Counted from the first letter of the stretch, positions 37,949-48,529 are shown. The stretch is DNA of 64,000 bases from Gilliamella sp. ESL0441 (GCF_019469185.1 NZ_CP048264.1:1984001-2048000), one strand, 5' to 3'. Made by a program: numbers and translations. The notes: generated from the sequence alone by a model not told the origin.

Positions 37949-40603
37949 ATGACGCAAGCGCATTTGTTTTATCCTATTTCACCGCTAGATTTTAGAGATG
38001 ATGAAATCAATATTCATCATCTTAAAATGCAACTTGATCAGTTTCAACAATGGTCGATAATGCAATTTAAACAGAATGCAGACATTGATGAATTAGTGCA
38101 TCTACGCAGTCAATTTATCGATAAATTACTAGCACGATTATGGTGTTATTATCAAATTCCAGCTCAAACTTCATCACATTTAAAAAAAAATCGTATTGCA
38201 TTAATCGCTGTCGGAGGCTATGGACGAGCAGAGCTACATCCTCTATCAGATATTGATATTTTAATATTAAGTGATTACCCACTTAATCATGACATCGAAA
38301 AACAAGTCAGCGAGTTAGTACGATTGCTTTGGGATCTTCATTTGGATATAGGTCATAGTGTCAGAACGCTAAAAACATGTTTGCAAGAAGCCAAGAATGA
38401 TATTACTATCATGACCAATCTAATTGAATCAAGATTAGTTGCCGGTAATGATCCATTATTACATGCGCTACGACAACACATTTTTAGTGATAAAATCTGG
38501 CCTTCTCCTGCTTTTTATCGTGCTAAGATTGCCGAACAGCAAGCCCGACATCAGCAATATCACAGTACAACTTATAATCTTGAACCTGATTTAAAAAATA
38601 GTCCCGGCGGTCTACGTGATATGCAGATCATTCAATGGATTGCGATTCGTCACTTTGGCGATGAATTTTTACAAAAAATTGCTGATTTTAATTACCTCAC
38701 TCCGGAAGAGATAGACGAATTTAAAACTTGTCGTAAATTTTTATGGCGTATTCGTTTTGCGCTTCATAGTGTCATTACTCGCTATGACAACCGCTTGCTT
38801 TTTGATCGCCAATTAAGTATCGCCAAGCTGTTAGGCTATCAAGGTCAAGGAAACGCACCTGTTGAACAAATGATGCATGATTACTATCGAATTGCACATA
38901 ACGTTACCGAGCTAAATCAGATGTTACTGCAATTATTTGATGAATCTATTCTTGAAGTTAATCCAAGCAACAAACCCTATGATATCGATGAGCACTTTCA
39001 AATCCGAGAAAGATTAATTGATGTAAAAGATGATAGTATCTTTAAAAAAGATCCAACAATGATATTACAGCTGTTTTACACCATTTTGCTCAATCCTCAA
39101 ATCATTGGTCTCTATTCTAATACCATTCGTCAGTTACGCTCTGCAAGGCGAAAACTTACCACATTATTATGTGAACACCCTAAAGCCAGAACACTATTTA
39201 TGTTAATCATTAAGCATCCGGATGCCATTGCAAAAGCAATTTTACCCATGCATCGTTATGGTATTTTAGCGGTCTATATACCTGGTTGGAAACATATTGC
39301 TGGCATGATGCAATTTGATCTATTTCATACCTATACGGTTGATGAACATACGATACGATTACTCGTAGAGCTAGATAGTTTAAAATCAGAACAAGGAAAA
39401 CAGAAACATCCTAATAGCTCAACGGTATTCGCTAAATTATCCAGACCTGAACTGTTAATTATTACGGGGTTATTTCACGATATTGGTAAAGGTCATCATG
39501 GCGATCATTCTGAAATTGGTGCCAAATTAGTTGAAAAATTTTGTCAATTACATGAGCTTGAAACAAAAGATACCGATCTAATTGTATGGTTAGTACGCTA
39601 TCATTTACTGATGTCAGTCACGGCACAAAATCGCGATTTACAAGATCCTGCTGTGATTCAAGAATTTGTTCAACAGGTTAAAAGTCGCCGTCGCCTACAA
39701 TATTTACTCTGTTTAACTGTTGCTGATGTTTGTGCGACGAACGAAACGCTTTGGAACAGTTGGAAACAAAGCTTAATACGTCAACTGTATTTTAATGCCG
39801 AACACTTATTTGACATTGGCATTCACCAAATACCTGAACAGCGGAGTATTGCTCGTCAGCACAAGCAAGATGCATTAACTAGTTTAATTGCACAAAATTA
39901 TGATGAACAACACATCAAAAACTTCTGGCTAAACTTTCGTGTTGATTACTTTTTACGTTACAACACTGAACAAATTGTTTGGCATGCCCAAAATTTGTTA
40001 AACCACGACTTAACGCAAACTTTAGTAATGATTAATCCAACACCGTATCATGGTGGCACAGAAATCGTTATATATTCACCAGACCGACCTTATTTGTTTG
40101 CTACCGCTTGTAACAACTTAAGTATGCACAATTTAAATATCCTTGAAGCACTTATCATTACCAATAAACAAGGATTTGCGCTTGATACCTTTATTGTACT
40201 TGAGCCTAACGGCAATACCGTTCAGCCTGATCGCCACGAAGGTATAATAAAAGCACTTGAAAAAACACTACAACAACCGGTTTATAAAGGTGTTACCGTA
40301 AAACCACCAAAGCAACGATTACGCTCTTTTTCAGTGCCGACACAAATTAACTTTTTATCATCCTTTAACGAAAGTCAAACCTACATGGAATTGATTGCTT
40401 TAGATAGACCAGGACTTTTGGCGTGCGTTGGTGAGGTTTTTGCCAACTTGGAGATTTCGTTAAGAAGTGCCAAAATTGCGACTATCGGCGAACATATCGA
40501 GGATTTGTTTATTTTAACCAACAAACATAACCATGCCCTTGATGATGATACCTGTCATAAAGTAAAACAATCCATCATTGTTGCACTTGAAGCAATGAAT
40601 TAA
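37949..40603 (+). CDS. glnD: Bifunctional uridylyltransferase/uridylyl-removing enzyme
   Basis: Primary nitrogen sensor that adds or removes UMP on PII proteins in response to glutamine. Domains: nucleotidyltransferase with GGYGRAELHPLSDIDILIL (about residues 89-107), HD phosphohydrolase with FHDIGKGHHGDHSEIG (about 510-525), and two C-terminal ACT domains (about 695-770 and 810-880). 884 residues against 890 in E. coli. No glnB or map is adjacent. Confidence 0.96.
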   Translation: MTQAHLFYPISPLDFRDDEINIHHLKMQLDQFQQWSIMQFKQNADIDELVHLRSQFIDKLLARLWCYYQIPAQTSSHLKKNRIALIAVGGYGRAELHPLSDIDILILSDYPLNHDIEKQVSELVRLLWDLHLDIGHSVRTLKTCLQEAKNDITIMTNLIESRLVAGNDPLLHALRQHIFSDKIWPSPAFYRAKIAEQQARHQQYHSTTYNLEPDLKNSPGGLRDMQIIQWIAIRHFGDEFLQKIADFNYLTPEEIDEFKTCRKFLWRIRFALHSVITRYDNRLLFDRQLSIAKLLGYQGQGNAPVEQMMHDYYRIAHNVTELNQMLLQLFDESILEVNPSNKPYDIDEHFQIRERLIDVKDDSIFKKDPTMILQLFYTILLNPQIIGLYSNTIRQLRSARRKLTTLLCEHPKARTLFMLIIKHPDAIAKAILPMHRYGILAVYIPGWKHIAGMMQFDLFHTYTVDEHTIRLLVELDSLKSEQGKQKHPNSSTVFAKLSRPELLIITGLFHDIGKGHHGDHSEIGAKLVEKFCQLHELETKDTDLIVWLVRYHLLMSVTAQNRDLQDPAVIQEFVQQVKSRRRLQYLLCLTVADVCATNETLWNSWKQSLIRQLYFNAEHLFDIGIHQIPEQRSIARQHKQDALTSLIAQNYDEQHIKNFWLNFRVDYFLRYNTEQIVWHAQNLLNHDLTQTLVMINPTPYHGGTEIVIYSPDRPYLFATACNNLSMHNLNILEALIITNKQGFALDTFIVLEPNGNTVQPDRHEGIIKALEKTLQQPVYKGVTVKPPKQRLRSFSVPTQINFLSSFNESQTYMELIALDRPGLLACVGEVFANLEISLRSAKIATIGEHIEDLFILTNKHNHALDDDTCHKVKQSIIVALEAMN

Positions 40604-40627
40604 TCAATTAAATTAAAGATAAAACCT

Positions 40628-41551
40628 ATGCAATTTTTTACTATTTTGTTTCCTATTTTTTGCATTTTCGTGGTGGGATTTATTGCACAGAAAATCTTAC
40701 ATTTTGATGTGGCAAATCTGTCCAAAATGTCACTGTATGTGCTTTCACCCTTTTTGGCATTTAAAACATTTTATACGCATACCTTAACAACAGAATACTT
40801 ATTCTATATTTGCTATATTTTTGGTCTCTGTGTTGTTTTGGTGATCATTATTTCACTCTGGTCTTTTTTGATGAAATATTCCAGCAAAGAACGTTGTGCA
40901 ATGATTTTAAGTGCTTGTTTTATGAACAATGGCAATTATGGCACACCGGTACTACTTGTCTTTTTTGGGGCAGTTGGTTTTAATTTGGGCGTAATTATGA
41001 TGGTGCTACAACAATTTGTCATGAGTACCATAGGTATCTATTATGCTGCAAAAGGAAGTGCTCGTGATGATATTGTTACGCAAAAAGATGTCATTAACAA
41101 AGTTATTCGCATGCCTGTGGCGTATGGAGCTTTTTTAGGTATCCTTTTTCAACTTTGTAACATTCCTTTGTCCAAATCGATTATGACGTCAATTGGGATG
41201 ATTGGTGACTCATCTATAGTGGTGATTATGATAATATTAGGTATGCAATTAGCGAAAATAAAAATCACTCAACTGGATTATCCAAAATTATCTTTTGCAC
41301 TCCTTACAAGGATGATTCTATCGCCAATTGTTGCTTGTGCCATGGTCTACTTCATGCCTATTGCGCCAGTATATAAGCAAGTGCTAATCGTACTAGCGGC
41401 GATGCCAAGTGCAGCAAACACGACGTTAATGTCGGTACAATTTGATACGCACCCAGAACTCGTATCAAGTGCCACTTTTTTCAGCACTTTAATCAGTTTA
41501 ATTACCCTACCTATTGTTCTATCTTTGGTTGGAGCACCTATCCCATATTGA
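40628..41551 (+). CDS. AEC-family transporter
   Basis: 307-residue inner-membrane protein with about ten predicted helices of the auxin-efflux-carrier (AEC) family, which in bacteria moves malate, malonate or other small organic acids. Typical features are FMNNGNYGTPVLLVFFG near residue 97 and AAMPSAANTTLMSVQFD near 257. It starts 24 bases after glnD. The substrate is not predictable from the sequence. Confidence 0.85.
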   Translation: MQFFTILFPIFCIFVVGFIAQKILHFDVANLSKMSLYVLSPFLAFKTFYTHTLTTEYLFYICYIFGLCVVLVIIISLWSFLMKYSSKERCAMILSACFMNNGNYGTPVLLVFFGAVGFNLGVIMMVLQQFVMSTIGIYYAAKGSARDDIVTQKDVINKVIRMPVAYGAFLGILFQLCNIPLSKSIMTSIGMIGDSSIVVIMIILGMQLAKIKITQLDYPKLSFALLTRMILSPIVACAMVYFMPIAPVYKQVLIVLAAMPSAANTTLMSVQFDTHPELVSSATFFSTLISLITLPIVLSLVGAPIPY

Positions 41552-41556
41552 TCCAT

Positions 41557-41586
41557 GATCTCTCGATCTGAGAGATCTTATCTTTC
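41557..41586 (+). terminator. Terminator after the AEC transporter
   Basis: GATCTCTC and GAGAGATC arms (41557-41564 with 41570-41577), loop GATCT, followed by TTATCTTT. It lies between convergent genes. Confidence 0.65.
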
Positions 41587-41590
41587 ACCA

Positions 41591-42433
41591 TCAAAAACCA
41601 TTTTTTTGATAAACGTTATCTGGATTCGGCCCTACGCGTAGATTTTGGTTAAGTCCATTAATCGCTTGTGTTTCATCTGGAGTGAGTTCGAAATCAAAAA
41701 TATTGGCATTCTGCTCAATTCGATCCGGATGTGCTGATTTAGGGATCACAATGTAACCATTTTGAATATGCCAGCGTAATGTCACTTGTGATGCTGATTT
41801 TTGATATTTATTACCGATTTCAATTAGTAAAGGATCAGTAATAACTTTATTGCGTGCTAGCGGAGACCAAGCTTCAATAGCTATCTTCTGTTGTCGTAAA
41901 TATTCCACTAATTCGATTTGAGTTAAATAAGGATGAATCTCGATTTGATTAATCATTGGCTTAATGTTTGCTTTGGTTGAGAGTAATTCTAAATGCGAGA
42001 TTTGAAAATTACAAACGCCGATTGCTCGCACACGCTTTTCTTCATACAGTTTTTCAAACGCCTTCCATGTATCAAAAAAAGTGTCACTTAATGGCCAGTG
42101 AACTAAAAAAAGATCGAGGTAATCAAGCTGTAAATCTTTTAGCGACTGATCAAAACCCGCTAATGTTTTATCATAACCTTGATTGCTATTATTGATTTTA
42201 GTGGTAATAAACAATTTATCACGTGCGACATGGCAATCTTTAAGAATTTGCCCGAGTTGCTTTTCGTTTTGATAAAGCTGAGCGGTATCAAACGCTCGAT
42301 ACCCCGCATTAATAGCCGCATTTACTGCACATGATAATTCATCACAATCAGTTAATTGATAGGTGCCAAAACCGAGTTGCTGCATTGCAACATGATGACT
42401 CAGCATAACTTTACTGTTGATCGAAATCGTCAT
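41591..42433 (-). CDS. Aldo/keto reductase
   Basis: NADPH-dependent reductase of 280 residues. The catalytic tetrad is visible: Asp and Tyr in FDTAQLYQNE, Lys in FITTKI, His in LVHWPL. GVCNFQISHLELL and the coenzyme-binding IVIPKSAHPDRIEQN are present. The start MTISINSKVM has AGAGG seven bases before it; an upstream ATG at 42457 lacks one. It resembles the YeaE/DkgA-type group that reduces 2,5-diketogluconate or methylglyoxal; the actual substrate is unknown. Confidence 0.88.
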   Translation of the reverse strand: MTISINSKVMLSHHVAMQQLGFGTYQLTDCDELSCAVNAAINAGYRAFDTAQLYQNEKQLGQILKDCHVARDKLFITTKINNSNQGYDKTLAGFDQSLKDLQLDYLDLFLVHWPLSDTFFDTWKAFEKLYEEKRVRAIGVCNFQISHLELLSTKANIKPMINQIEIHPYLTQIELVEYLRQQKIAIEAWSPLARNKVITDPLLIEIGNKYQKSASQVTLRWHIQNGYIVIPKSAHPDRIEQNANIFDFELTPDETQAINGLNQNLRVGPNPDNVYQKNGF

Positions 42434-42501
42434 GATAACCTCTTCTATTTTATTCAAATTATTGATTAATTATATCGATCATATAGATATTATCAATTAA
42501 T

Positions 42502-43170
42502 TTAGAGTATTACCTCTTCTTCATCACTACCCCACTCTTTTTCGAATTGCTTCACAAACTCAACCAATATAGCGTGACGCTTTAATGCGATTTTTTTAGC
42601 AACTTGTGTATTCATCCTATCTTTGAGTAAAAAAAGTTTTTCATAAAAATGGTTTATCACTGTATTAGGTTGTTTATAGTTTTCTTCATTTAATAATGTT
42701 CTGGGTAATATAGTGGGATCATACATAATATTGTGCTTGTTCCCTCCGTAATAAAAAGTCCGAGCGATACCAATAGCACCAATGGCATCCAATCGATCTG
42801 CATCTTGCACAATTTGTCCCTCTAACGATAACGCCTTTTTTTGAGTAAGATTTTTTCGATATGACATATTTTCAATAATGTCAAAAATTTGTTCTATTTC
42901 GTTTTGGCTGATAGTTTGTTGAATCAAAAAATCGTGTAACTCATTAATGGCGTGATTCACATCTGATACCACTTTTTCATCGATAACATCATGAAGATAA
43001 GCACTCAAAATCACGATAAAATGATTGGCTGTTGGTTCATGTTTTAAAATTTGTTGTGCCAATTTAACCACTCTTTCAATATGCGCCATATCATGACCAG
43101 AAAAATCGTCAGCAAGTTTTTGTTTAACAAAAGTTTGAACATTATTGATAATTTTTTGTTGATCTAACAT
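42502..43170 (-). CDS. HD-domain phosphohydrolase (YedJ/YpgQ-like)
   Basis: 222 residues. Metal-binding His and Asp residues lie in SGHDMAHIERV and SAYLHDVIDEK, with the later QDADRLDAIGAIGIARTFYYGG block typical of the YedJ/YpgQ group. Members of this group hydrolyse nucleotides in vitro; the cellular role is not settled. The start MLDQQKIIN has AGGAA before it; the longer frame to 43206 has no ribosome-binding site. It lies 68 bases upstream of the aldo/keto reductase on the same strand and may share its transcript. Confidence 0.82.
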   Translation of the reverse strand: MLDQQKIINNVQTFVKQKLADDFSGHDMAHIERVVKLAQQILKHEPTANHFIVILSAYLHDVIDEKVVSDVNHAINELHDFLIQQTISQNEIEQIFDIIENMSYRKNLTQKKALSLEGQIVQDADRLDAIGAIGIARTFYYGGNKHNIMYDPTILPRTLLNEENYKQPNTVINHFYEKLFLLKDRMNTQVAKKIALKRHAILVEFVKQFEKEWGSDEEEVIL

Positions 43171-43206
43171 TTTTAATTCCTGATTCAATAAGCTTATTAA
43201 TACCAT

Positions 43207-43615
43207 TTTTCAAATTAAAAACGGATATTACTATTTTATATCACTAAGCTAAGCATTTAATTAAAAGATCATATTGATTAAATATATCAATCATCACAGA
43301 AAGATGATTTTTTAACTCAAGATTATAGTGAGTTATTCTTGATTCCAATTGTTAATCTAAATAATTTTAGCTAAATTTTAATAGAAACAATTTATCACAA
43401 AGTCCTACTTGGCAATAAACAATTAAAGACATGACTAATATAAAAGCTACCGTGAAATATATTAAAAATATCATTCTTCTCTGAAATAAACAGAAAAATG
43501 TAGAAAATTTATCTTTTTTTATATTTTCTTTAATATCTCTCGATTGTTTTCATGAAATCCGATCGGTAGAATTAACTTTTTAAACCGGATTAAAGCAACT
43601 TTTGGGGTTGACTAA
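43207..43615. other. Divergent promoter region between the HD gene and mprF
   Basis: 409 AT-rich bases. A terminator-like hairpin reading on the plus strand, AATCATC/GATGATT followed by Ts, lies at 43289-43313 without any gene ahead of it. No PhoP-type direct repeat of GTTTA was found upstream of mprF. Confidence 0.45.
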
Positions 43616-46219
43616 GTGAAAATATCAGCGCGTAAAGTTTTGCCTTGGCAACTTATAGAATACTTCACTCGCTATCGCCAATTCTTAGCGCTACTATTAG
43701 GTCTTTCAATATTTTTAATTGCACTATTTGTCTGTTGGCATTTGCTTAAAGAAATTAATATCAATGATTTAAAGCTGGCTCTACATCAACTTTCCATTCA
43801 TGCAGTTTTATTATCCTGTTTGTCCGCAATAGGAAGTTACCTCATGTTAATCGCTTATGAATGGTCAGCTATGCGTTATGCTGGCGTAAAGTTAAAATTA
43901 TCCGTTATCGCATTAGGTGGTATTTGTGCTTCAGCCGTTGGCAATGCAATTGGTTTATCTGCACTATCAGGTGGTGCAGTAAGATGTCGACTATATTTTC
44001 AATATGGTCTAAACACGATAGATATTGCCAGAATGTCAATTTTTGCCACACTTTCATTGGGTGCTTCGTTACCTCTACTTGCAGCTATTGCCGCTCTCAC
44101 TCAATCTAATGAAGTCCTACAGTCCTTACATATTTCGGTAATCTTCGTAAAGTTATTAAGTTACACAATTATTGTAATGTATCTATTGTTGTTCAGTTTT
44201 TTCTATTTTCATCGATTACCCGAAAAATCCAATCATGCATATCAATCAGTTAAATTATGGCATTGGTCAATCAGATTGCCCTCTATTCGCTTAGCATCTT
44301 CTCAATTTATAATTACCTTGTTTGATGTCATTTTAGCCGGTTCAATCCTCTATTTTTTATTGCCTGTGCAACCTAACTTTATCAGCTTTATCTTAGTTTA
44401 TACTCTTGCTTTAGTTGCAGGCGTTCTTAGTCATATCCCTGCTGGTGTTGGCGTATTTGAAGCGATAATGCTTGGTGCTTTTTCAACTGAAATAGGTCCC
44501 GCATCATTGACTCTTGCTTTAGTGATTTATCGAATTATTTATATTTTTATCCCGTTAATCATTGCTGGCATATTGCTACTTTTGAACGAAACAAAACATC
44601 ATTTAGCCACAAATCAAGTCAAGGAAGATGAAACAGGTTTAGCGGCTCCAGTCATTGCTGCTACTGTTTTTTTTGCTGGTATAGTGATGATGTTTTCGAG
44701 TATTACTCCCGGTTTTAATGCACAATTTGTGAATACCTTTATTCCGAATAAAGTTGTCAATTTTGCTCATTTAATATCGAGTTTAATCGGTGTACTATGT
44801 TTATTGCTTGCAATGGGATTACGACGACGTTTACTCATGGCATGGAGTTTGTCAGTCGTTTTATTATTTATTGGTAGTATACTTTCAATAATACGTGGAT
44901 TTCATTGGTTTGAAGCATTCACCTTATTTGTTATTGCCCTTTTACTTATCAAATACCGATATGCTTTTTATCGAAAAAATCGTTTGAGCATATTACCATT
45001 ATCTTTCAAATCGTTTGCAATCTGTTTTTGTTTGATCGCTTTTCTAGTATGGTTAATATTTTTTATCTATCAAGATGAACCTTATAGCCACTCATTGTGG
45101 TGGCAATTAGAATTAGACAGCCGAGTGCCACGAGCATTGCGTGCGGCTTTAGGTAGTTTTATTCTATTAAGTGGCATTATGTTATTTTGGTTATTTCGTC
45201 CTGCATTACCCATTTTGACAAAACCAACAAAGAAAGAGCTAAATACCGCCTATCAAATTATTTCAGAATCCAAACAACCTGAAGGAGGACTTGCCTTAGC
45301 AGGTGATAAGTCACTTCTGTTTAATGAATCACAAACAGCCTTCATCATGTACGCTAAACAAGGTCGAAGTATGGTAGCACTTTACGATCCGATTGGAGAT
45401 TGTGCCGATCGCCCAGATTTAATCTGGACATTTCGAGACCTTTGCGATCAACACCATTTACGCCCTGTTTTCTACCAAGTTAAAGCAGCGAATTTACCTC
45501 TGTATATGGATATTGGATTACAAGCCGTTAAATTAGGGGAAGAAGCCTTAGTCGATTTAGATAAATTTGATCTAGCCAATAAAGGTAACAAAGATCTTCG
45601 CTATACATGGAATCGAGGACAGCGTGATGGACTGTCAATTGAATTTTACACATCATCTACAGCACCTTATGATGAATTAAAAGCAGTATCTGACGAATGG
45701 TTAAAAGGAAAAAATGCCAAAGAAAAACAATTCTCGCTAGGGACATTTTCCAAAGAATATCTTGATCACTTTACTATTGCTGTCATCAAACATGAAGGGC
45801 AAATTATCGCTTTTGTTAATTTGCTCGAAACCAATCAAAAACAGTATGCCAGTATTGATTTAATGCGAGTAAAACAAGGCATTCCTAAATTAACCATGGA
45901 ATTTTTTATGGTTGGATTAATCCTTCATTATAAGAATCAGGGGTTTAAATTCTTTAGTTTGGGAATGGTTCCGCTTGCAGGAATGCAACGACGACATGGC
46001 GCGCCATTAATTCAAAGATTAGGCGCATTAGTCTTTAAACGAGGTGGACGCTTTTATAACTTCCAAGGTTTACGACGATTTAAAGAAAAATTTGCCACGC
46101 ATTGGGAACCGCGTTATATGGCCGTACCGGCTGGCTTAGATCCTTTTATGGCAATACTTGATACGACTTTACTCATATCGGGTGGCATAACAGGATTAAA
46201 AAGGAATAAGAGTCAATAA
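43616..46219 (+). CDS. mprF: Phosphatidylglycerol lysyltransferase MprF
   Basis: Inner-membrane enzyme that lysinylates phosphatidylglycerol from Lys-tRNA and flips the product outwards, lowering surface charge and giving resistance to cationic peptides. 867 residues: an N-terminal flippase of about eight helices (to residue 330), further helices to about 525, then the cytosolic synthase domain with TAFIMYAKQGRSMVALYDPIGD, GMVPLAGMQRRHGAPLIQRLG and NFQGLRRFKEKFATHWEPRYM. The start is GTG, with GGGG ten bases upstream. Its stop is two bases before the next ATG. The amino acid added (Lys or Ala) cannot be decided from the sequence. Confidence 0.93.
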   Translation: MKISARKVLPWQLIEYFTRYRQFLALLLGLSIFLIALFVCWHLLKEININDLKLALHQLSIHAVLLSCLSAIGSYLMLIAYEWSAMRYAGVKLKLSVIALGGICASAVGNAIGLSALSGGAVRCRLYFQYGLNTIDIARMSIFATLSLGASLPLLAAIAALTQSNEVLQSLHISVIFVKLLSYTIIVMYLLLFSFFYFHRLPEKSNHAYQSVKLWHWSIRLPSIRLASSQFIITLFDVILAGSILYFLLPVQPNFISFILVYTLALVAGVLSHIPAGVGVFEAIMLGAFSTEIGPASLTLALVIYRIIYIFIPLIIAGILLLLNETKHHLATNQVKEDETGLAAPVIAATVFFAGIVMMFSSITPGFNAQFVNTFIPNKVVNFAHLISSLIGVLCLLLAMGLRRRLLMAWSLSVVLLFIGSILSIIRGFHWFEAFTLFVIALLLIKYRYAFYRKNRLSILPLSFKSFAICFCLIAFLVWLIFFIYQDEPYSHSLWWQLELDSRVPRALRAALGSFILLSGIMLFWLFRPALPILTKPTKKELNTAYQIISESKQPEGGLALAGDKSLLFNESQTAFIMYAKQGRSMVALYDPIGDCADRPDLIWTFRDLCDQHHLRPVFYQVKAANLPLYMDIGLQAVKLGEEALVDLDKFDLANKGNKDLRYTWNRGQRDGLSIEFYTSSTAPYDELKAVSDEWLKGKNAKEKQFSLGTFSKEYLDHFTIAVIKHEGQIIAFVNLLETNQKQYASIDLMRVKQGIPKLTMEFFMVGLILHYKNQGFKFFSLGMVPLAGMQRRHGAPLIQRLGALVFKRGGRFYNFQGLRRFKEKFATHWEPRYMAVPAGLDPFMAILDTTLLISGGITGLKRNKSQ

Positions 46220-46220
46220 A

Positions 46221-47501
46221 ATGAAAAAAATTATCCGCTATAGCTTACTTGTTATAATGGTGATATTAACGAGTTTATTTGCTGGTGCTATTTGGTATTT
46301 TACAAAAGGTCATGCAACGGCTACGATTAAAAACATCCCAATAAATCAAGAATTCTCGGTATTAATGGCAACGCCTAAACATTCAGCCGAAGCTGCTGCG
46401 GTTATTGTTGCAACTAAAACCAATCATTTTACTCCACAACAACTCTTAGATCTCTCTCAAAAAACAGGAGCAAAATTAGTTCAATTTGAGTTAAAACCAC
46501 AAGCAACTTGTCATGAACAGCTCAGCCGTTTTAATTATGCGACCAAAATATTAAATGAAAGAAATTATGTTGTAGCAGGTATGCAAGAAGGTGCCGCATT
46601 TGCTTATCGTTGGTTAGCTCAACAGCAACAAGCGAATGCTAAAGCACTATCAATTGAATTTACGTTAGATCATAAAGATTGTGATGCTCCATTACCTGCT
46701 CAAGCAAGTCATGGTACTTGGCAAGTCATTTGGAATAATCCACCAGAAGATCAAGTTGCGGTATTTCCTAGGCAACAAAAAAAGATTAATGTGACCACAT
46801 CAATAGGTGAATATTTAGCATCACCAGTTGAATTATTAATTTCACATTTATCATCTATTTTATTTGATGAACATAAAAACTTACCCGTTATAGCATTACC
46901 CACAAACGGGAACGACGTTCACCCCAATACTGTCACACTATATTATTCTGGTGATGGTGGATGGCGTGATCTGGATAAAGTGTCAGCCGAATATATGGCA
47001 TCACATGGTTACGCAGTGGTGGGCGTTGATGCGCTAAAACTTTTTTGGCAACACCGTTCGGTTGAGCGAAGCGCTAAAGATCTAAGCGACTTAATGCAAC
47101 AATACCGCCAAAAATGGGGAACTACTCAATTCATTCTTGCTGGCTATTCATTTGGTGGTGATATCTTACCGGCACTGTACAATCGTCTGTCAGCCACTGA
47201 TCAAAAAAGCGTACAAGCTATAATTTTGCTCGCTTTCTCAAAAAGTGCAAACTTCGAGATTGAAATTAGCGGTTGGCTTGGTCAATCGGGTAATGAAATG
47301 CAAACGGCTGCTGAAGTAAACAAAATACCCGCCAATAAGTTATTTTGTATTTATGGGGCTGAAGAAAAAACAGACACAGGCTGCTTGCAACCAGAAATGA
47401 AAGGCGAAGCTTTTGAACTCCCCGGAGGACACCATTTTGACGAAAATTATCAACATTTAGGTCAAATTATGATGAATGCCATTGATAAGCGCATAAACTA
47501 A
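46221..47501 (+). CDS. virJ: AcvB/VirJ-type alpha/beta hydrolase
   Basis: 426 residues with an N-terminal membrane anchor or leader (about 5-28) and a periplasmic alpha/beta-hydrolase domain: oxyanion region YYSGDGGWRDLDK, nucleophile elbow GYSFGGDILP, and catalytic His in LPGGHHFDENY. AcvB/VirJ proteins of Agrobacterium hydrolyse lysyl-phosphatidylglycerol. Its position, two bases after mprF, makes the same activity here very likely: one gene makes the lipid, the next removes it. Cysteines are present in the N-terminal half. Confidence 0.87.
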   Translation: MKKIIRYSLLVIMVILTSLFAGAIWYFTKGHATATIKNIPINQEFSVLMATPKHSAEAAAVIVATKTNHFTPQQLLDLSQKTGAKLVQFELKPQATCHEQLSRFNYATKILNERNYVVAGMQEGAAFAYRWLAQQQQANAKALSIEFTLDHKDCDAPLPAQASHGTWQVIWNNPPEDQVAVFPRQQKKINVTTSIGEYLASPVELLISHLSSILFDEHKNLPVIALPTNGNDVHPNTVTLYYSGDGGWRDLDKVSAEYMASHGYAVVGVDALKLFWQHRSVERSAKDLSDLMQQYRQKWGTTQFILAGYSFGGDILPALYNRLSATDQKSVQAIILLAFSKSANFEIEISGWLGQSGNEMQTAAEVNKIPANKLFCIYGAEEKTDTGCLQPEMKGEAFELPGGHHFDENYQHLGQIMMNAIDKRIN

Positions 47502-47523
47502 TAAGATCTACGTTTTAGATAAC

Positions 47524-47554
47524 AAAAAAAGAGGAGATTTCTCCTTTAATTTTT
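47524..47554. terminator. Bidirectional terminator between virJ and the EamA gene
   Basis: Stem around GGAGA/TCTCC (47530-47537 with 47540-47547), preceded by seven As and followed by AATTTTT. It can serve both convergent genes. Confidence 0.65.
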
Positions 47555-47581
47555 AAGATTAAAACAGTAATATAAATTAAC

Positions 47582-48475
47582 CTATTTTTTTATTTTAATT
47601 TTTCTTTCGGATAATAAAACACCACAGAGCGTAAATAATGTGCCAAACGCAGCAAGCCAAGTAAACGGTTCATTCAACATAAGCACTGCCCCAATAATTG
47701 TTAAAATAGGAACCAGATAAAGATAAATACTAATTTTCACAGCCCCCACTAATTTCACCGCATAATTCCAAGATGCAAAGCAAATTGCAGATGCCCCAAC
47801 GCCTAAAAATAGAATATTAAATAGATTGGTAGTATTGCTAAATCGGTCTAAATTCAGTTTAAAATCGAATAAATAAAGTGCAGGAAGCATGAGCAATAAA
47901 CCATAAAAAAAGAATCGTCGGGTTAATAAAATAGTGTTATACCCTCGATTACTGCTTTTTTTAGTTAAGATCGAATAACATCCCCAAAACAAACAAGCAA
48001 GCATGGCAAGCAAATCGCCAAGAGGATTCATGGAAAGCACATATTTGCCATTAAAGCAGATTAACCCAACGCCAACCGAGGCAAATAAACAACCAACATA
48101 AAAACGTTTGGGTGGTGTTTCAGCCTTGAGAAAAAACATAGCTAATAGCGCAGTAAAAATGGGGGCTAATGTTGTGATAATTCCAACATTTGAAGCAGTA
48201 GTATAGGTTAATGCAATATTTTCACATAAAAAATAGCAGGTAATGCCACATAATCCAGCACAAAGAAAAATAAACTCTTGTTTTACTCCTTGCCAGACTA
48301 ACAAACGCGGGCATAGAATCCAGAGAGTTACATAACCCAGTAAAAAACGAAAAAATAAAATCTCTATCGGTTTAAACTCAATTAATAATGTTTTGGTGGA
48401 AATAAACGTCGTTCCCCAAAAAAACACAGTCATTAATGCAATTAAATGCCCCTGTGTTCTTTTTGTTAATAACAT
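47582..48475 (-). CDS. EamA/DMT-family permease
   Basis: 297 residues, ten predicted membrane helices in two EamA repeats (MTVFFWGTTFISTKTLL at the start of the first; ACLFWGCYSILTKK at the start of the second), like RhaT/YdcZ-type drug or metabolite exporters. The start MLLTKRTQGH has GAGG before it; a longer frame from 48529 lacks one. The substrate is unknown. Confidence 0.83.
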   Translation of the reverse strand: MLLTKRTQGHLIALMTVFFWGTTFISTKTLLIEFKPIEILFFRFLLGYVTLWILCPRLLVWQGVKQEFIFLCAGLCGITCYFLCENIALTYTTASNVGIITTLAPIFTALLAMFFLKAETPPKRFYVGCLFASVGVGLICFNGKYVLSMNPLGDLLAMLACLFWGCYSILTKKSSNRGYNTILLTRRFFFYGLLLMLPALYLFDFKLNLDRFSNTTNLFNILFLGVGASAICFASWNYAVKLVGAVKISIYLYLVPILTIIGAVLMLNEPFTWLAAFGTLFTLCGVLLSERKIKIKK

Positions 48476-48529
48476 ATAGACCTCGAAACTTACAGCAATG
48501 TAGCCGTCTCTGAGTAAATTTTTACTCAC

